Shown: piece after piece, positions 20,761-31,459 of the stretch
Layout of the letters: the number at the start of each line of letters is the position of its first letter
Position numbering within the stretch: position 1 is the stretch's first letter
Assembly (NCBI GenBank): GCA_052174535.1
Contig: JBQMRQ010000001.1
Span: 9,547-73,546, forward strand
Length of the DNA stretch: 64,000 bases
Direction: 5' to 3'
DNA from: Arsenophonus sp052174535
Lineage (GTDB): Bacteria; Pseudomonadota; Gammaproteobacteria; Enterobacterales; Enterobacteriaceae
Made by a program: the position numbers and the translations under genes
The notes under the pieces: generated by a model
The model's input: only the letters and a program-made list of their open reading frames with translations
The model's database searches: none
What the model was told of the DNA's origin: nothing

Positions 20761-22010
20761 ATTAGTGCATTAAGTCAAAGAATAGAGACTTCAATAAAAT
20801 ATTAACTTATAATAAATTCATAATAAACCGATTCCATCCAATTTTAAGAATAAGAGATAGAACTTCTCTTTTCTCTTAAAAAGAGATCAAAGTCCTAAAC
20901 ATCAAGTATCTTTAAATAATCGATATTACTACTTCTAGCAGTTACTGCTATGACGGAATAAATAAGTTTATAAAAGTTGTATTGCGGTACTACACCTACA
21001 CTTTTTAGAACCTTCTCATAAAATTGTTATCTTCATCAATTGGTTACTTTGTTTTATTCTAAAATCATTATTATTATACAGAGCATAGCTATAAATCAGG
21101 GGATTAGATTATCGTTGTTTAACGCATCTTCATTTTATCAAAAATAACTGTTAACCATTTATCTAGTACTCACGCTTATTTTGCTTAATCCTCTCAATAG
21201 TTTTCATCAACACTCCACCACAACCGGTTAATAAACCTTATTATCCGACTTTAAATTTTATATCTATATAAAAACTTAATGATACTTCAAAATCGATTAT
21301 TGTTACATCATCAAGAACTGGCGAGTAATTTTTACCGATAATAGCTAAACTATCTTTTTTATAGTTTAGTTTTAAACAATAAATATCTACGGTAAGGTCT
21401 TCATAGGAAGAAAATATATCATAGATGAATTTTATACTTGCTTTTAATACTTAATTTTCTTGTGCTAAAATAATAGCAAAATAACAAACCATTCATAATT
21501 TATTGCCTTTAATTTGCATAACAATGGTTAATAAAATTATTTTTTGTTTTTTTAGGACATAAGAACTCAATAATAAATAAATTGTAATATATTTACTAAC
21601 GGTAGAGTAGTATAATTACTAATCAAAATATCAATTTATTTTAAAAAAATTTTATAAAAATGTACAGTATACTACTGATTATATTTAAATTATTTTTAAT
21701 ATTACTTATTTCATCACGGATTATTATGTAGACTCTTGTTGGTAACACTATTCATGCTAAGATAGCTACTGTGAGGGATATAGTTAATGCAAATATTATT
21801 ATATTACCTCTATGATTAGGTAATTATAATACCTAAAATTAGAACTCTCTTCACTACCTTCAAGTTAGCAAAAGACCTGCATATACTTTAGCTAAGCGTT
21901 ATGGGGTATTCTAACTTATCGTTCCTAACGGACAAAACGAGATAATATTTATGATTATAGCCATATTTCCTCATCGTTTATCAACGACACCACCCCTACA
22001 CTTAGGAAGT
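20760..22010. other. Spacer with unresolved relics
   Basis: Mostly AT-rich and stop-ridden. A minus-strand frame at about 21440-21250 is open for some 60 codons (includes SSYEDLTVDIYCLKLNYKKD) and may be the end of a decayed gene, but I do not recognise it. A plus-strand stretch at 21725-21955 (includes TLVGNTIHAKIATVRDIVNA, then stops) is also coding-like but unassigned. Near 21100-21180 the sequence resembles part of the IS256 relics. Confidence 0.35.
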
Positions 22011-22790
22011 GTAGTTTCTCCCTGAGAAAAACGTTTTTTCTCCATCTTGATGGATTTCCTGGAAGTCGTGCACAAATTTCTGAACTCCGTTTTTGCATCT
22101 TGATCTGGTATAGATCACTGTTCACTCAGGTACTGAGTATGGAACATTCGTGAAATGAAACTGAAAGTACCGAAAGCGAAGGATGAAGCGTTTAAAAGCT
22201 ACGAGCCTGGGATTCTACACCTACACGTAGATGTAAGCTATATTCTACGAATTCCAAACGTAGTTTAACGACATTACCTTCTATTAGTATAGTATAGAAG
22301 TGCATCACTGCATGAGTTTTTATTTATTTTTACAAGGCTATATGCCTGACAAGGCTATAAGCCTGCACCTAATGCTCAACACTTTTTACGTAATCTTAAC
22401 CAAGTATATCCATACCTATTCATTAATAGCACTTAAACAATGATAAAAAATTTGCAGCGACTTTTTGATCTGCTAAAAACGTTCATCCACCGGAAAAAAG
22501 AAATTTGATATTTTGTGTATGCAGAAACTTGATATAAAATACCAACTCCTAAGCCCAACAATGCATCCTCAAACGGGAATAGTATGGTCGAGCACTTAAT
22601 GCATATATAAAAGATAATCTAAAAAGCTTTCATTTCAATACTGATAAAAAATTTAAGATTACTCTGCATTGGATATGTTTGGTTGTGCAATCAAAGAACT
22701 ATCCAAACAGTATTGGAATAACATTCCTTTGCAGTCTATGAAAGATTAGTTCAAAATTAAAATTGAATTATTCAAAAAAACTATACTATT
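22010..22790 (+). mobile_element. IS481-type transposase relic
   Basis: Plus-strand frame at 22165-22400 gives EDEAFKSYEPGILHLHVDVS, matching AFKSYEPGFLHIDVKYLPQMPDE, followed by NAQHFLRNLNQVYPY (NARRFLRDLERACPI). At 22560-22785 pieces read TMHPQTGIV and IPLQSMKDxFKIKIELFKK, matching PPMHPQTNGMVERFN and TPLQAMKDWxxxKPELF. The element is nearly full length but carries stops and indels throughout. Confidence 0.75.
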
Positions 22791-23117
22791 TTCTTAGAAG
22801 TAACATAAATCGTATATCAACTAATAATTATGTAGAGTTATATAAACTTATACAATAATATATTTTAATATAAAATAACTTTTTTATTGTTTAAAAAAAT
22901 TTTTATTAAATATATAAAGTGATTTTGATTAAGGGTATTCTTACTTTATACTGTAATTAATTACAGAAATAAGCAGTAATAATGTGATTATATTGTATTA
23001 TAAAAATTATCCACTTTTTATTAAAACGATTCAATTAACTCCTTGTCGTTACTTCATATGATTGGTAAAGTAGATCAATTTCATTCGTTTCTAGCTTGCA
23101 GGATTATTCTTTTTGTT
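22790..23117. other. AT-rich leader before mreB
   Basis: No gene remnant recognised (csrD, the usual neighbour, is not visible). It presumably contains the promoter of the mre operon; many TATAAT-like strings occur, so none can be chosen. Confidence 0.4.
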
Positions 23118-24161
23118 ATGTTTAAAAAAATTCGTGGCATGTTTTCCAACGACCTGTCTATTGATTTAGGTACTGCCAATACTCTAATCTATGTAAAAGG
23201 ACAAGGTATTGTATTAGACGAACCATCAGTTGTCGCTATTCGTCAAGATCGTGCAGGATCACCCAAAAGTGTTGCTGCAGTAGGTCATGAAGCAAAACAG
23301 ATGCTAGGCCGGACTCCGGGTAATATCGCGGCTATTCGTCCAATGAAAGATGGTGTAATTGCTGATTTTTATGTTACTGAAAAAATGTTGCAGTATTTTA
23401 TCAAACAAGTTCATAGCAATAGCTTTATGCGCCCAAGTCCACGTGTCTTAGTTTGTGTGCCTGTTGGTGCAACCCAGGTAGAGCGTAGAGCGATCCGAGA
23501 GTCAGCACTCAGTGCTGGAGCTCGAGAGGTCTTCTTAATTGAAGAACCAATGTCAGCTGCAATTGGTGCTGGTTTGCCTGTTTCTGAAGCAACAGGTTCA
23601 ATGGTAGTTGATATTGGTGGTGGAACGACAGAAGTTGCTGTTATTTCACTGAATGGCGTTGTTTATTCATCATCGGTACGTATCGGTGGTGATCGATTTG
23701 ATGAAGCAATCATTAATTATGTTCGTCGTAATTATGGCTCACTAATTGGTGAAGCAACTGCTGAACGAATTAAACATGAAATCGGTTCAGCCTATCCTAC
23801 AGATCAAGTGTACGAAATTGAAGTGCGCGGCCGTAATTTAGCTGAAGGTGTACCTCGTGGTTTTACTCTTAATTCGAATGAAATACTTGAGGCACTGCAA
23901 GAACCTTTAACCGGTATTGTTAGTGCTGTTATGTTAGCTTTGGAGCAATGTCCACCAGAATTAGCTTCTGATATCTCTGAACGAGGTATGGTGTTAACTG
24001 GCGGTGGTGCGTTATTGCGTAATCTGGATCGCCTATTAATGGAAGAAACAGGAATTCCCGTTATTCTTGCTGAAGATCCGCTAACTTGTGTTGCACGTGG
24101 TGGCGGCAAGGCATTGGAAATGATTGATATGCATGGCGGTGATCTATTTAGTGATGACTAG
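23118..24161 (+). CDS. mreB: Rod-shape actin homologue MreB
   Basis: Bacterial actin that polymerises on the inner membrane and steers lateral peptidoglycan synthesis. 347 residues from the ATG at 23118, exactly the enterobacterial length. An upstream in-frame extension to 23043 has no family support, so I reject it. Visible: MFKKIRGMFSNDLSIDLGTA with the phosphate-1 loop, the phosphate-2 loop DIGGGTTEVAVI, RIGGDRFDEAII and the C-terminal LTGGGALLRNLD adenosine motif. Sequence is almost identical to E. coli MreB over long stretches, a sign of strong selection. First gene of mreB-mreC-mreD. Confidence 0.98.
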   Translation: MFKKIRGMFSNDLSIDLGTANTLIYVKGQGIVLDEPSVVAIRQDRAGSPKSVAAVGHEAKQMLGRTPGNIAAIRPMKDGVIADFYVTEKMLQYFIKQVHSNSFMRPSPRVLVCVPVGATQVERRAIRESALSAGAREVFLIEEPMSAAIGAGLPVSEATGSMVVDIGGGTTEVAVISLNGVVYSSSVRIGGDRFDEAIINYVRRNYGSLIGEATAERIKHEIGSAYPTDQVYEIEVRGRNLAEGVPRGFTLNSNEILEALQEPLTGIVSAVMLALEQCPPELASDISERGMVLTGGGALLRNLDRLLMEETGIPVILAEDPLTCVARGGGKALEMIDMHGGDLFSDD

Positions 24162-24253
24162 ATGTTAACCGCAATAGAGGGAGAAACATATAATGATGGT
24201 ACTTCTTTAGCTTATTTTAAGTAAAGAAATGTTAATATTTTTATCAAAAAATC

Positions 24254-25195
24254 ATGAAACCAATCTTTAATAAAGGGCCATCCATACAATCACGCATTAT
24301 CATTGCGATCGTTATTGCAATCGTATTGATTATTTTTGATCGTCAATTTTATTTTTTTAATAAAATACGTAGTTATTTAGATATAGCTGTTAGTCCTTTT
24401 TACTTTTTAGCAAATAGTCCGCGAGAACTGCTTAATAATATTTCAGATGCATTGGCAAGAAAAGATCAACTTCTTTTTGAAAATAAAGAACTGAAGAAAG
24501 AAATCTTATTAAAAAAAGCAGATAATTTATTACTTGGACAACTTAAACAGGAAAATAATAGATTACGTCAGCTATTGGGTTCACCTCTACGTCAGGATGA
24601 AAATATGATGGTTACTCAAGTGCTTTCAGGTGCGAATACACCTTATCGTGATCAAATTGTGATTGATAAAGGTTTACATGATGGTGTTTATGAAGGCCAG
24701 CCTGTTATTAGTGATAAAGGTGTTGTTGGGCAGGTTATCTCAGTTAGCCGCTTTAATAGTCGTGTTTTATTGATTTGTGACATAACACATGCATTACCTA
24801 TACAAGTATTACGTAATGATATTCGGGTTATTGCGGTAGGTACAGGATGCAACAATAATCTTCAACTTGAACCTTTACCAGATAATATTGATATACGTAT
24901 TGGTGATGTGATAGTTACTTCTGGTTTAGGCAGACGCTTTCCTGAAGGTTATCCAGTTGCGATTATTTCTTCCGTAAAACATGATACCCAACGCGCTTAT
25001 ACGATTATCCATGCACAACCTAGTGCAGATTTACAAAGACTACGCTATCTCTTATTATTATGGGAAAACTCTAGAGATCCTTCTTATCCTTTATCTCCAT
25101 CAGAAGTATATCATGTAGCAAATGAGCGTTTAATGAAGATTCTACCCCAGGTATTTCCTAATCAAAGTGAGACTCAATGGCCGCAATTACCATGA
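24254..25195 (+). CDS. mreC: Rod-shape determining protein MreC
   Basis: Bitopic inner-membrane protein that links MreB to PBP2/RodA in the elongation complex. 313 residues; the N-terminus (MKPIFNKGPSIQSR) matches, and the shorter length against ~367 in E. coli is due to a missing, normally Pro-rich C-terminal tail. Visible: one membrane helix around residues 15-35, a coiled coil around 65-105 (KDQLLFENKELKKEI), then the periplasmic beta-barrel domain with GLHDGVYEGQPVISDKGVVG and DVIVTSGLGRRFPEGYPVA. Ends with TGA. It lies 92 bases after mreB. Confidence 0.95.
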   Translation: MKPIFNKGPSIQSRIIIAIVIAIVLIIFDRQFYFFNKIRSYLDIAVSPFYFLANSPRELLNNISDALARKDQLLFENKELKKEILLKKADNLLLGQLKQENNRLRQLLGSPLRQDENMMVTQVLSGANTPYRDQIVIDKGLHDGVYEGQPVISDKGVVGQVISVSRFNSRVLLICDITHALPIQVLRNDIRVIAVGTGCNNNLQLEPLPDNIDIRIGDVIVTSGLGRRFPEGYPVAIISSVKHDTQRAYTIIHAQPSADLQRLRYLLLLWENSRDPSYPLSPSEVYHVANERLMKILPQVFPNQSETQWPQLP

Positions 25196-25283
25196 ATAAA
25201 ACAAAAAATCTAGAGAAACCTTCTTTGGTTGTTCAGTAAGGAATATTCTGCCGTGAAATTAAGCCAACTAAAGGAAACACAGA

Positions 25284-25772
25284 ATGAATTATTACCGTAA
25301 TAATAAAGAGTGAATTATTTTCCTGTCCTTTTTAATTGCGATAATCCTAGAACAAGTACCCTGGCCTGATCAATTTAGTTATTATCGGCCAACATGGTTA
25401 GCATTAACTTTAATTTATTGGGTTATGGCTTTGCCACATCGAATTAGCGTAGGCACGGGATTTTTTTTAGGTATCTTAATAGATTTAATCCAAGGTTCAG
25501 CGCTTGGGGTACATCCATTAGCTTATAGCATACTTTGTTATTTAGCATCATATAAACATCAGATTCTTCGTATTATGCCATTGTGGCAACAATCTATTTT
25601 TATTGCTGGATTATCAGTAATTATGAACTTTATAATATTCTGGACGGAGTTTTTTTCTTCTCTTGTATTATTTCATCCAAAATTATTCTGGAACTGTTTA
25701 ATTAATGCCATCTTGTGGCCTTGGATTTTTTTATTGTTACGCAAAGTTCGACGCCAGTTTTTAGTTCGTTAA
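25284..25772 (+). CDS. mreD: Rod-shape determining protein MreD, interrupted near its start by TGA
   Basis: Polytopic membrane partner of MreC. From the ATG at 25284 the frame reads MNYYRNNKE, then TGA at 25311-25313, then an uninterrupted match to MreD to the stop at 25772 (FLSFLIAIILEQVPWP, YRPTWLALTLIYWVMALPHR, NAILWPWIFLLLRKVRRQF). Including the TGA the length is 162 codons, the family length. The TGA falls at or next to the Trp of the family's N-terminal GRWVIWLSFLIA. The next ATG (25425) would remove the first membrane segment. Initiation at ATT or CTG after the TGA (AAAGAG just before it could be a Shine-Dalgarno), readthrough, or an early inactivating mutation are all possible. The body looks conserved. 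Confidence 0.8.
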
Positions 25773-25799
25773 AAACGAACAGTCAATTGTTTACTTTCT

Positions 25800-26400
25800 C
25801 TGAAAGTTTTCTATTTTTAATAGAATTTATTTAGGTCAGCTCATCAAAAAGCTCTAAGTTAGTTGAATAACTAGAATAGTTATTTGACGTCATATATCCC
25901 TGATATATATAAATCATTGCATAAAGAAGAGAGGTACAGAGTGTATATCTTATTCACTTAACATGTAAAAATCTCAAAATAGTATTAATATGATAGCAAA
26001 ATCCTATTCAATGTTCAGTGCAGATAATTATTGTTATAAACAATAAAAATATTAGGTAAGCTCTAAAGATAAAAATAATCACACTGTGCGTAATATTTCG
26101 ATAACTTTTAAGAAAAACACACAAAGTTATATCTGCAATCGGGTTCTCTTAAATAAGCAAAAGATATTATATAATTTAATTGTCATGAAAGTAGTATTTT
26201 GGACATTTAATAAATAAAAAATAATCAATAGATTTTATTTTGTGAACTGATAAATAAGGAAAATTTTATGCTACTCAGCTTAAACATGGTTATTTTGTTA
26301 AGCAGATTATTATCATAATATCACGTCGTAGTAAAGTTACCGTTAGTTGAACTAGATAAATTATTGACTAAATTTCTAAAATTAAATAATAGAAAGAAAA
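25800..26400 (+). pseudogene. yhdE: Decayed yhdE (Maf-type nucleotide pyrophosphatase)
   Basis: Clearest at the 3' end: near 26280-26395 the frames give HGYFVKQI and, after a frameshift, YHVVVKLPLVELDKLLTKFL. These match GGCFVRKING-YHAVVGLPLVETYELLSNF of YhdE. KVVFWTFN near 26195 fits VTFRTLTDEDI. The first two thirds cannot be read. It is in the ancestral position between mreD and rng; the rng relic starts 3 bases later. Confidence 0.68.
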
Positions 26401-26402
26401 CT

Positions 26403-27882
26403 ATGATAACTGAACTATTAGTTAATGCAACTCTCTCTAAAAGGTCGATGACTTTATATTGATTGATGGGTATCATATTTAAGAATTAATATTCAGCGTG
26501 AAGTTAAAATAGGTATTACAGTAATTATTTATAAAGGCGTACAAATCAAGCTTATCGGGGGTATATAGGCAGCTTTTTGATATTAAATTAAAAAATCTAC
26601 TTTTCTTCATATCTCTAATTTATACTCCATATAAAATGCATTTCCGGTAATAAACAAAAATTTTCACATACATAAATTAGCTAACTAGCTCGGCAATGGA
26701 AAATATTATGGTATAGATGATTAAAGATTCACAAGAACAAAAGGAAATCATTTAACGAAATATATCACATTATAATCTTGTTATCTGATTTTTATGTCCT
26801 CACTTCTCATGGAAAGAGGTTCCGAATGTATTGAATGTAAAAAATAACGAAAAACGCTTAAAATATTATTGAACTATTTTTATAATGAAAATAGTGGATT
26901 GATTATTTGTACTGCAGAAGAAAAGGGAGAGGTGATAATGAATTTACTCAAGATTCAGTCTTCTTAAATCATCTTTTAGCTAAAATTATTGAACGTAAAA
27001 ACGTAAAATATTCTCTCGTATTCAGATTTATACTAAACTAATTTTAGTACATCGTATTATTCGTGATTTTATGGCACTTCATTAGATCAAATCTGTGTAA
27101 TTCAAAGATGATTTTTATTTTATTGAAATACTTTATTAATAAATATATCCTTGAAATAACAGTAAACCATTAACTGCATTAATGGTCATTATTAATGATA
27201 GATTTCGGTGATATTAAAAACAAGATCAAATACGTTTTATAACGTAAAGTTTTATTAAAATATGCAGTTATCTTATTAATGATCAACCTGAAGATATGAT
27301 CACCAATTGATATTAATGCTGATTCTCTTGTTAATTACTTTAACAAGAAATAGATTATTTTACTATTGATATTGAAGTCTAACAAGCCATAGGAAAACAG
27401 TTAAGGTTACTTAATTTGATAAATAAGAGGGATGGAGTATTATTATAAATAATATTAATGTACTTTGATCCTAAGCACAATGATGTTAATATTTTAACAT
27501 CATTGAAACAATTTTTGTTAAAAAATTATATTAAAATTACCATTAATAGTTTTTCTTATTTAGGAACTTAATGGAGATAACATATAAAAAGAACATATAA
27601 GAACCTTTAACATGTTCTATCTCTTGAATCCTCAACTTATCAATATAAAAAAATAGTAAAAATCAGTAGAAACAGTCTGTTATGAACTTTTATTGGAAAT
27701 TGTTCGTATAAATCGTACTATTAATTTCTAATAATTTAGTCGCTGCCTCAGGCACGGTTTCAGAGGTCATTAATGGTGGTTAATCTCACCTATTAACCAA
27801 AATAGAAATTTTTATTAGCAAATCTGGTCAAAATAAAAATTAAGACACTGTATAATCATAAACAGTTTTATGTCATTATAAT
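26403..27882 (+). pseudogene. rng: Decayed rng (ribonuclease G)
   Basis: Almost the full length of rng (E. coli ~1470 bp) is recognisable. Start: MITELLVNATLSKRSMTLY (TAELLVNVTPSETRVAYIDGG). Then INIQREVKIGITVIIYKG (IHIEREARRGIVGNIYKGRV), NENSGLIICTAEEKGE (DEQGGFIIRTAAEGVGE), IDIEV*QAIGKQLRLLNL (TNIEATQAIARQLRLRNLG), SVETVCYELLLEIVRINRT (TVETVCYEIMREIVRVHHA) and KIEIFISKSGQNK near the end. Stops and frameshifts lie in every part. Loss means 16S rRNA 5' maturation must rely on another nuclease such as RNase E. Confidence 0.88.
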
Positions 27883-27949
27883 GTAATTAAGATACCGGCA
27901 GACTATCTTTGTATCTCCTCTTTTAGAAGGAGAAGTGTATAAAAAGACT

Positions 27950-28490
27950 ACTAAAAGTTAGCATTTATACCCATAAGCGCGATAATATTACTTATCATCG
28001 TATTTGCTATTATTGAACTACATCTTTTTTTCGTAAATTACTTAATATCGCAATCAACTTGAAGTGTAAACTTAAATCATTATCGAAAATACTGTTTTAA
28101 ATTGCGCTTATTGAAGGCGAATGTATCTCTTTTTAAGGATATTAATATTTTCTGATGTCAGTGTCAATACTCACAATAAATCTTAAGATAAAGAAAATTA
28201 AATTTTTACTCGATATGGTGGAGCACACTTCTTTTTACATCTCTGTTTTCAGAATATTATTTCTGTCAATTAAATTGACATTAATATAAACCGCTAGAAT
28301 TTGTTAGTAAAGGTAATTATTAGTCATTTTATTTAAATGTCTTAGATAAATTATTTTACAGCAATTTAATTATTTTATGCTGAAAAAGAGTCGAATTATT
28401 TTTTTGATACCCATCAACTGAAAAAAGGATATTAAAGTTCTCTGAACTGACCTGGTTAAATTAAAATAAATATAATCTATTATAGAATCA
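27950..28490 (+). pseudogene. yhdP: Possible N-terminal remnant of yhdP
   Basis: yhdP follows rng in enterobacteria. Frames here show a hydrophobic start and a few residues compatible with the YhdP N-terminus, but matches are short and broken by stops, and the rest of this ~1260-residue protein is absent, replaced by the IS481 relic. The assignment rests mainly on position. Confidence 0.3.
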
Positions 28491-28499
28491 TTAAAAAAT

Positions 28500-29180
28500 T
28501 TCGTGTCTAGTAGTAAACTACCCTAGATTATTAATAATTTATTCTTTTCCATTTCCTGTAGATATCCGATGTATAGCAATCTGGCGTGATTCCGGTTAAG
28601 ATCAGATAAAAAATGTCAATATTTGGCGCTATCTTGGTCTTGTAAAGATGAATAAAACTGATCGGGTATCATACTTAATATAATTCTAATAGAAAATAAT
28701 ATTGTAAAAGTTTTATTTACATTTGCGGAAGATAATTTACATCTACGTATAAAATGATGACCAGACTTTCTTGTAGCTTTTAAATGCTTTAATCTTTAGA
28801 TTAAAAGAGCTTGCCTTGCTTTATTTTACAAAAATTTCCCCCTCATCATCTCTCATTAAACAGAGAGGATGAGGGGGAAATTTAGCTACAACAGGGTTCA
28901 AGAATTATAGTATGACTACTAGTAGATCAATGAGAGAAAGAACATTCTTTTTTACAAGAAACGATCATGTTTTATTTTAGCGGAGGGTAACGTTGTCCGC
29001 AAAAGATTAGAATATGGCTTTAATAATCAATATCATCTCGCTTTTTCCATTTAAGAACGATAAAGTTTAGTTACCCCAATATATCTCCCCAATAACAATT
29101 AACTTAAAATAGACACAGACTCTTTTCTAACCAGAAATAACTCTGATTTTAGGTATTCTAGTTGCCTCACGATGGAATCT
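28500..29180 (-). mobile_element. IS481-type transposase relic, 5' part
   Basis: Minus-strand frame near 28780-28690 gives VDVNYLPQM and a YYF segment, matching HVDVKYLPQM--E-RRYLF. Further down NIDIFYLILTGITPDCYTSD aligns with NARRFLRDLERACPIRI-TVLTD. The segment 28840-29170 aligns with the N-terminal ends of the relics at 6440-6830 and 11870-12240. It carries the hairpin at 28835-28881. Confidence 0.62.
28835..28881. repeat. Strong inverted repeat inside an IS481 relic
   Basis: aaatttccccctcatc on the left is matched by gatgagggggaaattt on the right; the arms continue with one mismatch or indel toward a short central loop. The other IS481 relics (6450, 11890) do not form this hairpin, so it arose after insertion. 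Confidence 0.7.
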
Positions 29181-29299
29181 TATTATTATGGTATTTTACC
29201 ATCAATATATTTATCAGTAGCTATTTCATCATGAACAGACTGTGTAATAAGAATCCATCTAATAATTCAATCCATCTAATAATCCAAAAATAAACAATT

Positions 29300-29995
29300 A
29301 AATTGTGTACTAACACCGATCCTAATTTAATACCACTAGATAACTCAAATAATCTTTTTTGTAATACTTTAATAGTAGCATGATAAGGGGATAGTTAATA
29401 ACTATAATACTGCTTCGCTTACAATCAAATAAAATAACATGACAAACTGTTTACAAATTTACGCTTCTACTTTTGCATAATCTAAAAACTTTACTACGTA
29501 AAGTTAACAACATAAAACTTTTTCCGCTTCAGTAACCTTAGTATTTACTATCTTTACTTTATTGAAAGATAAAGATCATAATAAAAAAATACTTGTATAA
29601 CATTTATCATCTATTAAATAGATATCATTACACTACCTATATGATTATTTTTAGCTTTAGTATAAAATACTTACTTAATTGCAGCAATAATATTCTGCTA
29701 TATTGCACTGGCACTCATCTTCAGGTATTAAGATATTTTTTATATCTTGATATGAATAATCAGCTTCATCAGCATGTGAATTAAATTTTCTTATCCTTAG
29801 TTAATAAATTTATGGCTATTTTCTACCTTAAGAAAAATCAAGTAAAATAGTAATAGAAATTCTCACTGGAAAAACTAATGCTTGATTGTTTTCCGTTTTA
29901 TTTTTAAAATAAAAAATATTATCAATCACAATGGCTAATTTTCCAAAAACAACTTGTGTTCAATGATAACCAATAATAAACCCATGATTATTAAA
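29300..29995 (-). pseudogene. yibQ: Decayed yibQ (divergent polysaccharide deacetylase family)
   Basis: Directly downstream of envC, as in E. coli. Minus-strand frames give GKLAIVIDNIFYFKNKTENN continuing as QALVFPVRISITIL near 29910-29840, matching GKLAIVIDDFGYRPHNENQVLALPSAISVAVL. Near 29640 NNHIGSVMIS matches the metal-site region INNHMGSKMTS. Near 29380 HATIKVLQKRLFELSSGIKL matches PATVRVLQQMVYNLPPDITL. Stops and frameshifts lie between the pieces. The open plus-strand stretch at 29593-29784 is only an antisense shadow of this. Confidence 0.82.
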
Positions 29996-30013
29996 TAATC
30001 CATTTTAGCACTA

Positions 30014-31303
30014 TTATCTCCTTAACCAAAGCTGCGGATTAACTGTTTTACCTTGACGACGGATCTCAAAATAAAGCGAGAAACACTGCTGCCCACCACT
30101 ACTACCCACTAATGCAACAGGCTGACCTGAGCGAACTTGTTGACCAACATTTACCAATGCACTCTGGTTATAACCATATAAACTCATATCTCCCTGACCA
30201 TGATCAATAACCACCACTAAACCATAACCTCGTAGCCAATCAGCAAGTAAAACACGGCCAGCAGAAATAGCTTTAACCTCTGTTCCTTCAGAGGCATTGA
30301 TCACCATACCATTCCAGAGCAATTCATCGGAAATACTTTCACCGTAGTAATGAAGGATTTCTCCACGAACAGGCCATAAAACCTGACCGACAGGATGACC
30401 TAAACCACTTGCACGCGCTATCAAAGCTAACTCATCTTCGGTTGAAATATAAGTAGTTCCTTTTTGCTGTGTTTGCCTTCCTTTTTCTCGAATACGCACT
30501 TCCTCTTTTGTTTCCCTTTCCACCCTAACTTTTGATTCTCTTTTAGCTCTGACAATTTTACTACGCAACAGTGTTTCGTTATGTTTCATCGTTACTAAAC
30601 TTTTTCGATCGGCTTTTAAAGTTGATTCTAATGATAATAAGGTTTTCTTTCTAGCATCCTGTGCCGAATCTAGTATTTTCTTTTTTTGATGTTGTTTAGC
30701 TAAATTTTTTTTCTTTTCCAATTGCTTTTGTTGCTTCTGTTTTTTTTGTTCAGAAAGTAAGCTGGTTGTTTGCTGCAATTTAATAATCGTTTTCTCTCTG
30801 GCAGCATTTAAATAACTATAATAAGCTAAAATACGCTCTTTTCGTTGTTCTTGTTCACCTTTGAATAATAATTTAATCCTTTTTTGTTTACCTAAACGAA
30901 ATACAGCATCTAGTTGTTTAGCTAGTAATAATTGATGGATCTGTTTTTGCTGTTGTAAACAGCTAATATTTTTATTTAACTCAGCAAGCTCTTTTTTTAA
31001 TTGAGAAAATTTTTCACGTATTTCATATAAAGCTTGCCCAGCAGCAGCAATATTTTTTTCTTGTTTTTTTAATTGCTCAATTAAATGATTTCTCTCAGCT
31101 TTCTGCTGCTTAATACTTCTCTCTTTTTTTATAATATCTAATAAAAGATCTTTTAGTTTTATTTTATTATCACTAATAGGATTGGCAATAGTAATCAATG
31201 GCCAGATAAAAAATAGCAAAACAAAGAGTAACAACTTAACCACTACTCTCTTTAGTATAGCTAAAAGGATTAGGATTGAACCATATCGACTAATATTGTT
31301 CAT
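30014..31303 (-). CDS. envC: Murein hydrolase activator EnvC
   Basis: Periplasmic divisome protein that activates the amidases AmiA and AmiB to split septal peptidoglycan. 429 residues (E. coli ~419). Visible: an N-terminal hydrophobic signal segment (VVKLLLFVLLFFIWPLITIA, residues ~21-40), a long Lys/Gln/Glu-rich coiled coil about residues 45-290, and the C-terminal degenerate LytM (M23-like) domain from about 310 (GQVLWPVRGEILHYYGE, GRVLLADWLRGYGLVVVIDH, GQPVALVGSSGGQQCFSLYF). Metal ligands of active LytM peptidases are replaced, as in all EnvC. The usual upstream gene gpmI is gone. Intact and presumably still needed for cell separation. Confidence 0.95.
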   Translation of the reverse strand: MNNISRYGSILILLAILKRVVVKLLLFVLLFFIWPLITIANPISDNKIKLKDLLLDIIKKERSIKQQKAERNHLIEQLKKQEKNIAAAGQALYEIREKFSQLKKELAELNKNISCLQQQKQIHQLLLAKQLDAVFRLGKQKRIKLLFKGEQEQRKERILAYYSYLNAAREKTIIKLQQTTSLLSEQKKQKQQKQLEKKKNLAKQHQKKKILDSAQDARKKTLLSLESTLKADRKSLVTMKHNETLLRSKIVRAKRESKVRVERETKEEVRIREKGRQTQQKGTTYISTEDELALIARASGLGHPVGQVLWPVRGEILHYYGESISDELLWNGMVINASEGTEVKAISAGRVLLADWLRGYGLVVVIDHGQGDMSLYGYNQSALVNVGQQVRSGQPVALVGSSGGQQCFSLYFEIRRQGKTVNPQLWLRR

Positions 31304-31459
31304 ATTAGTTCAGCATCCTGAAACAATATCATTTAAAATTATTAACAATTACTACAATTAGTAAACATTTCTTCTTCTTTATAGAAGAATACTGAAGAAA
31401 CTTAATTTCTTTATTTATATAAATAATCATAAAATGAGGATATTTTAAAAGGTTTTTGA

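Noticed and set aside
23043..23117. 25-codon N-terminal extension of MreB
   Set aside because: MreB is highly conserved and begins at the Met at 23118; the extension has no family similarity.
25284..25430. TGA recoded as tryptophan throughout the genome
   Set aside because: gpsA and mreC end with TGA at the family-expected C-terminus, and other genes use TGG for conserved Trp, so a code change is not supported.
29593..29784. 63-codon plus-strand frame upstream of envC's 3' end
   Set aside because: Antisense of the decayed yibQ; low-complexity composition.
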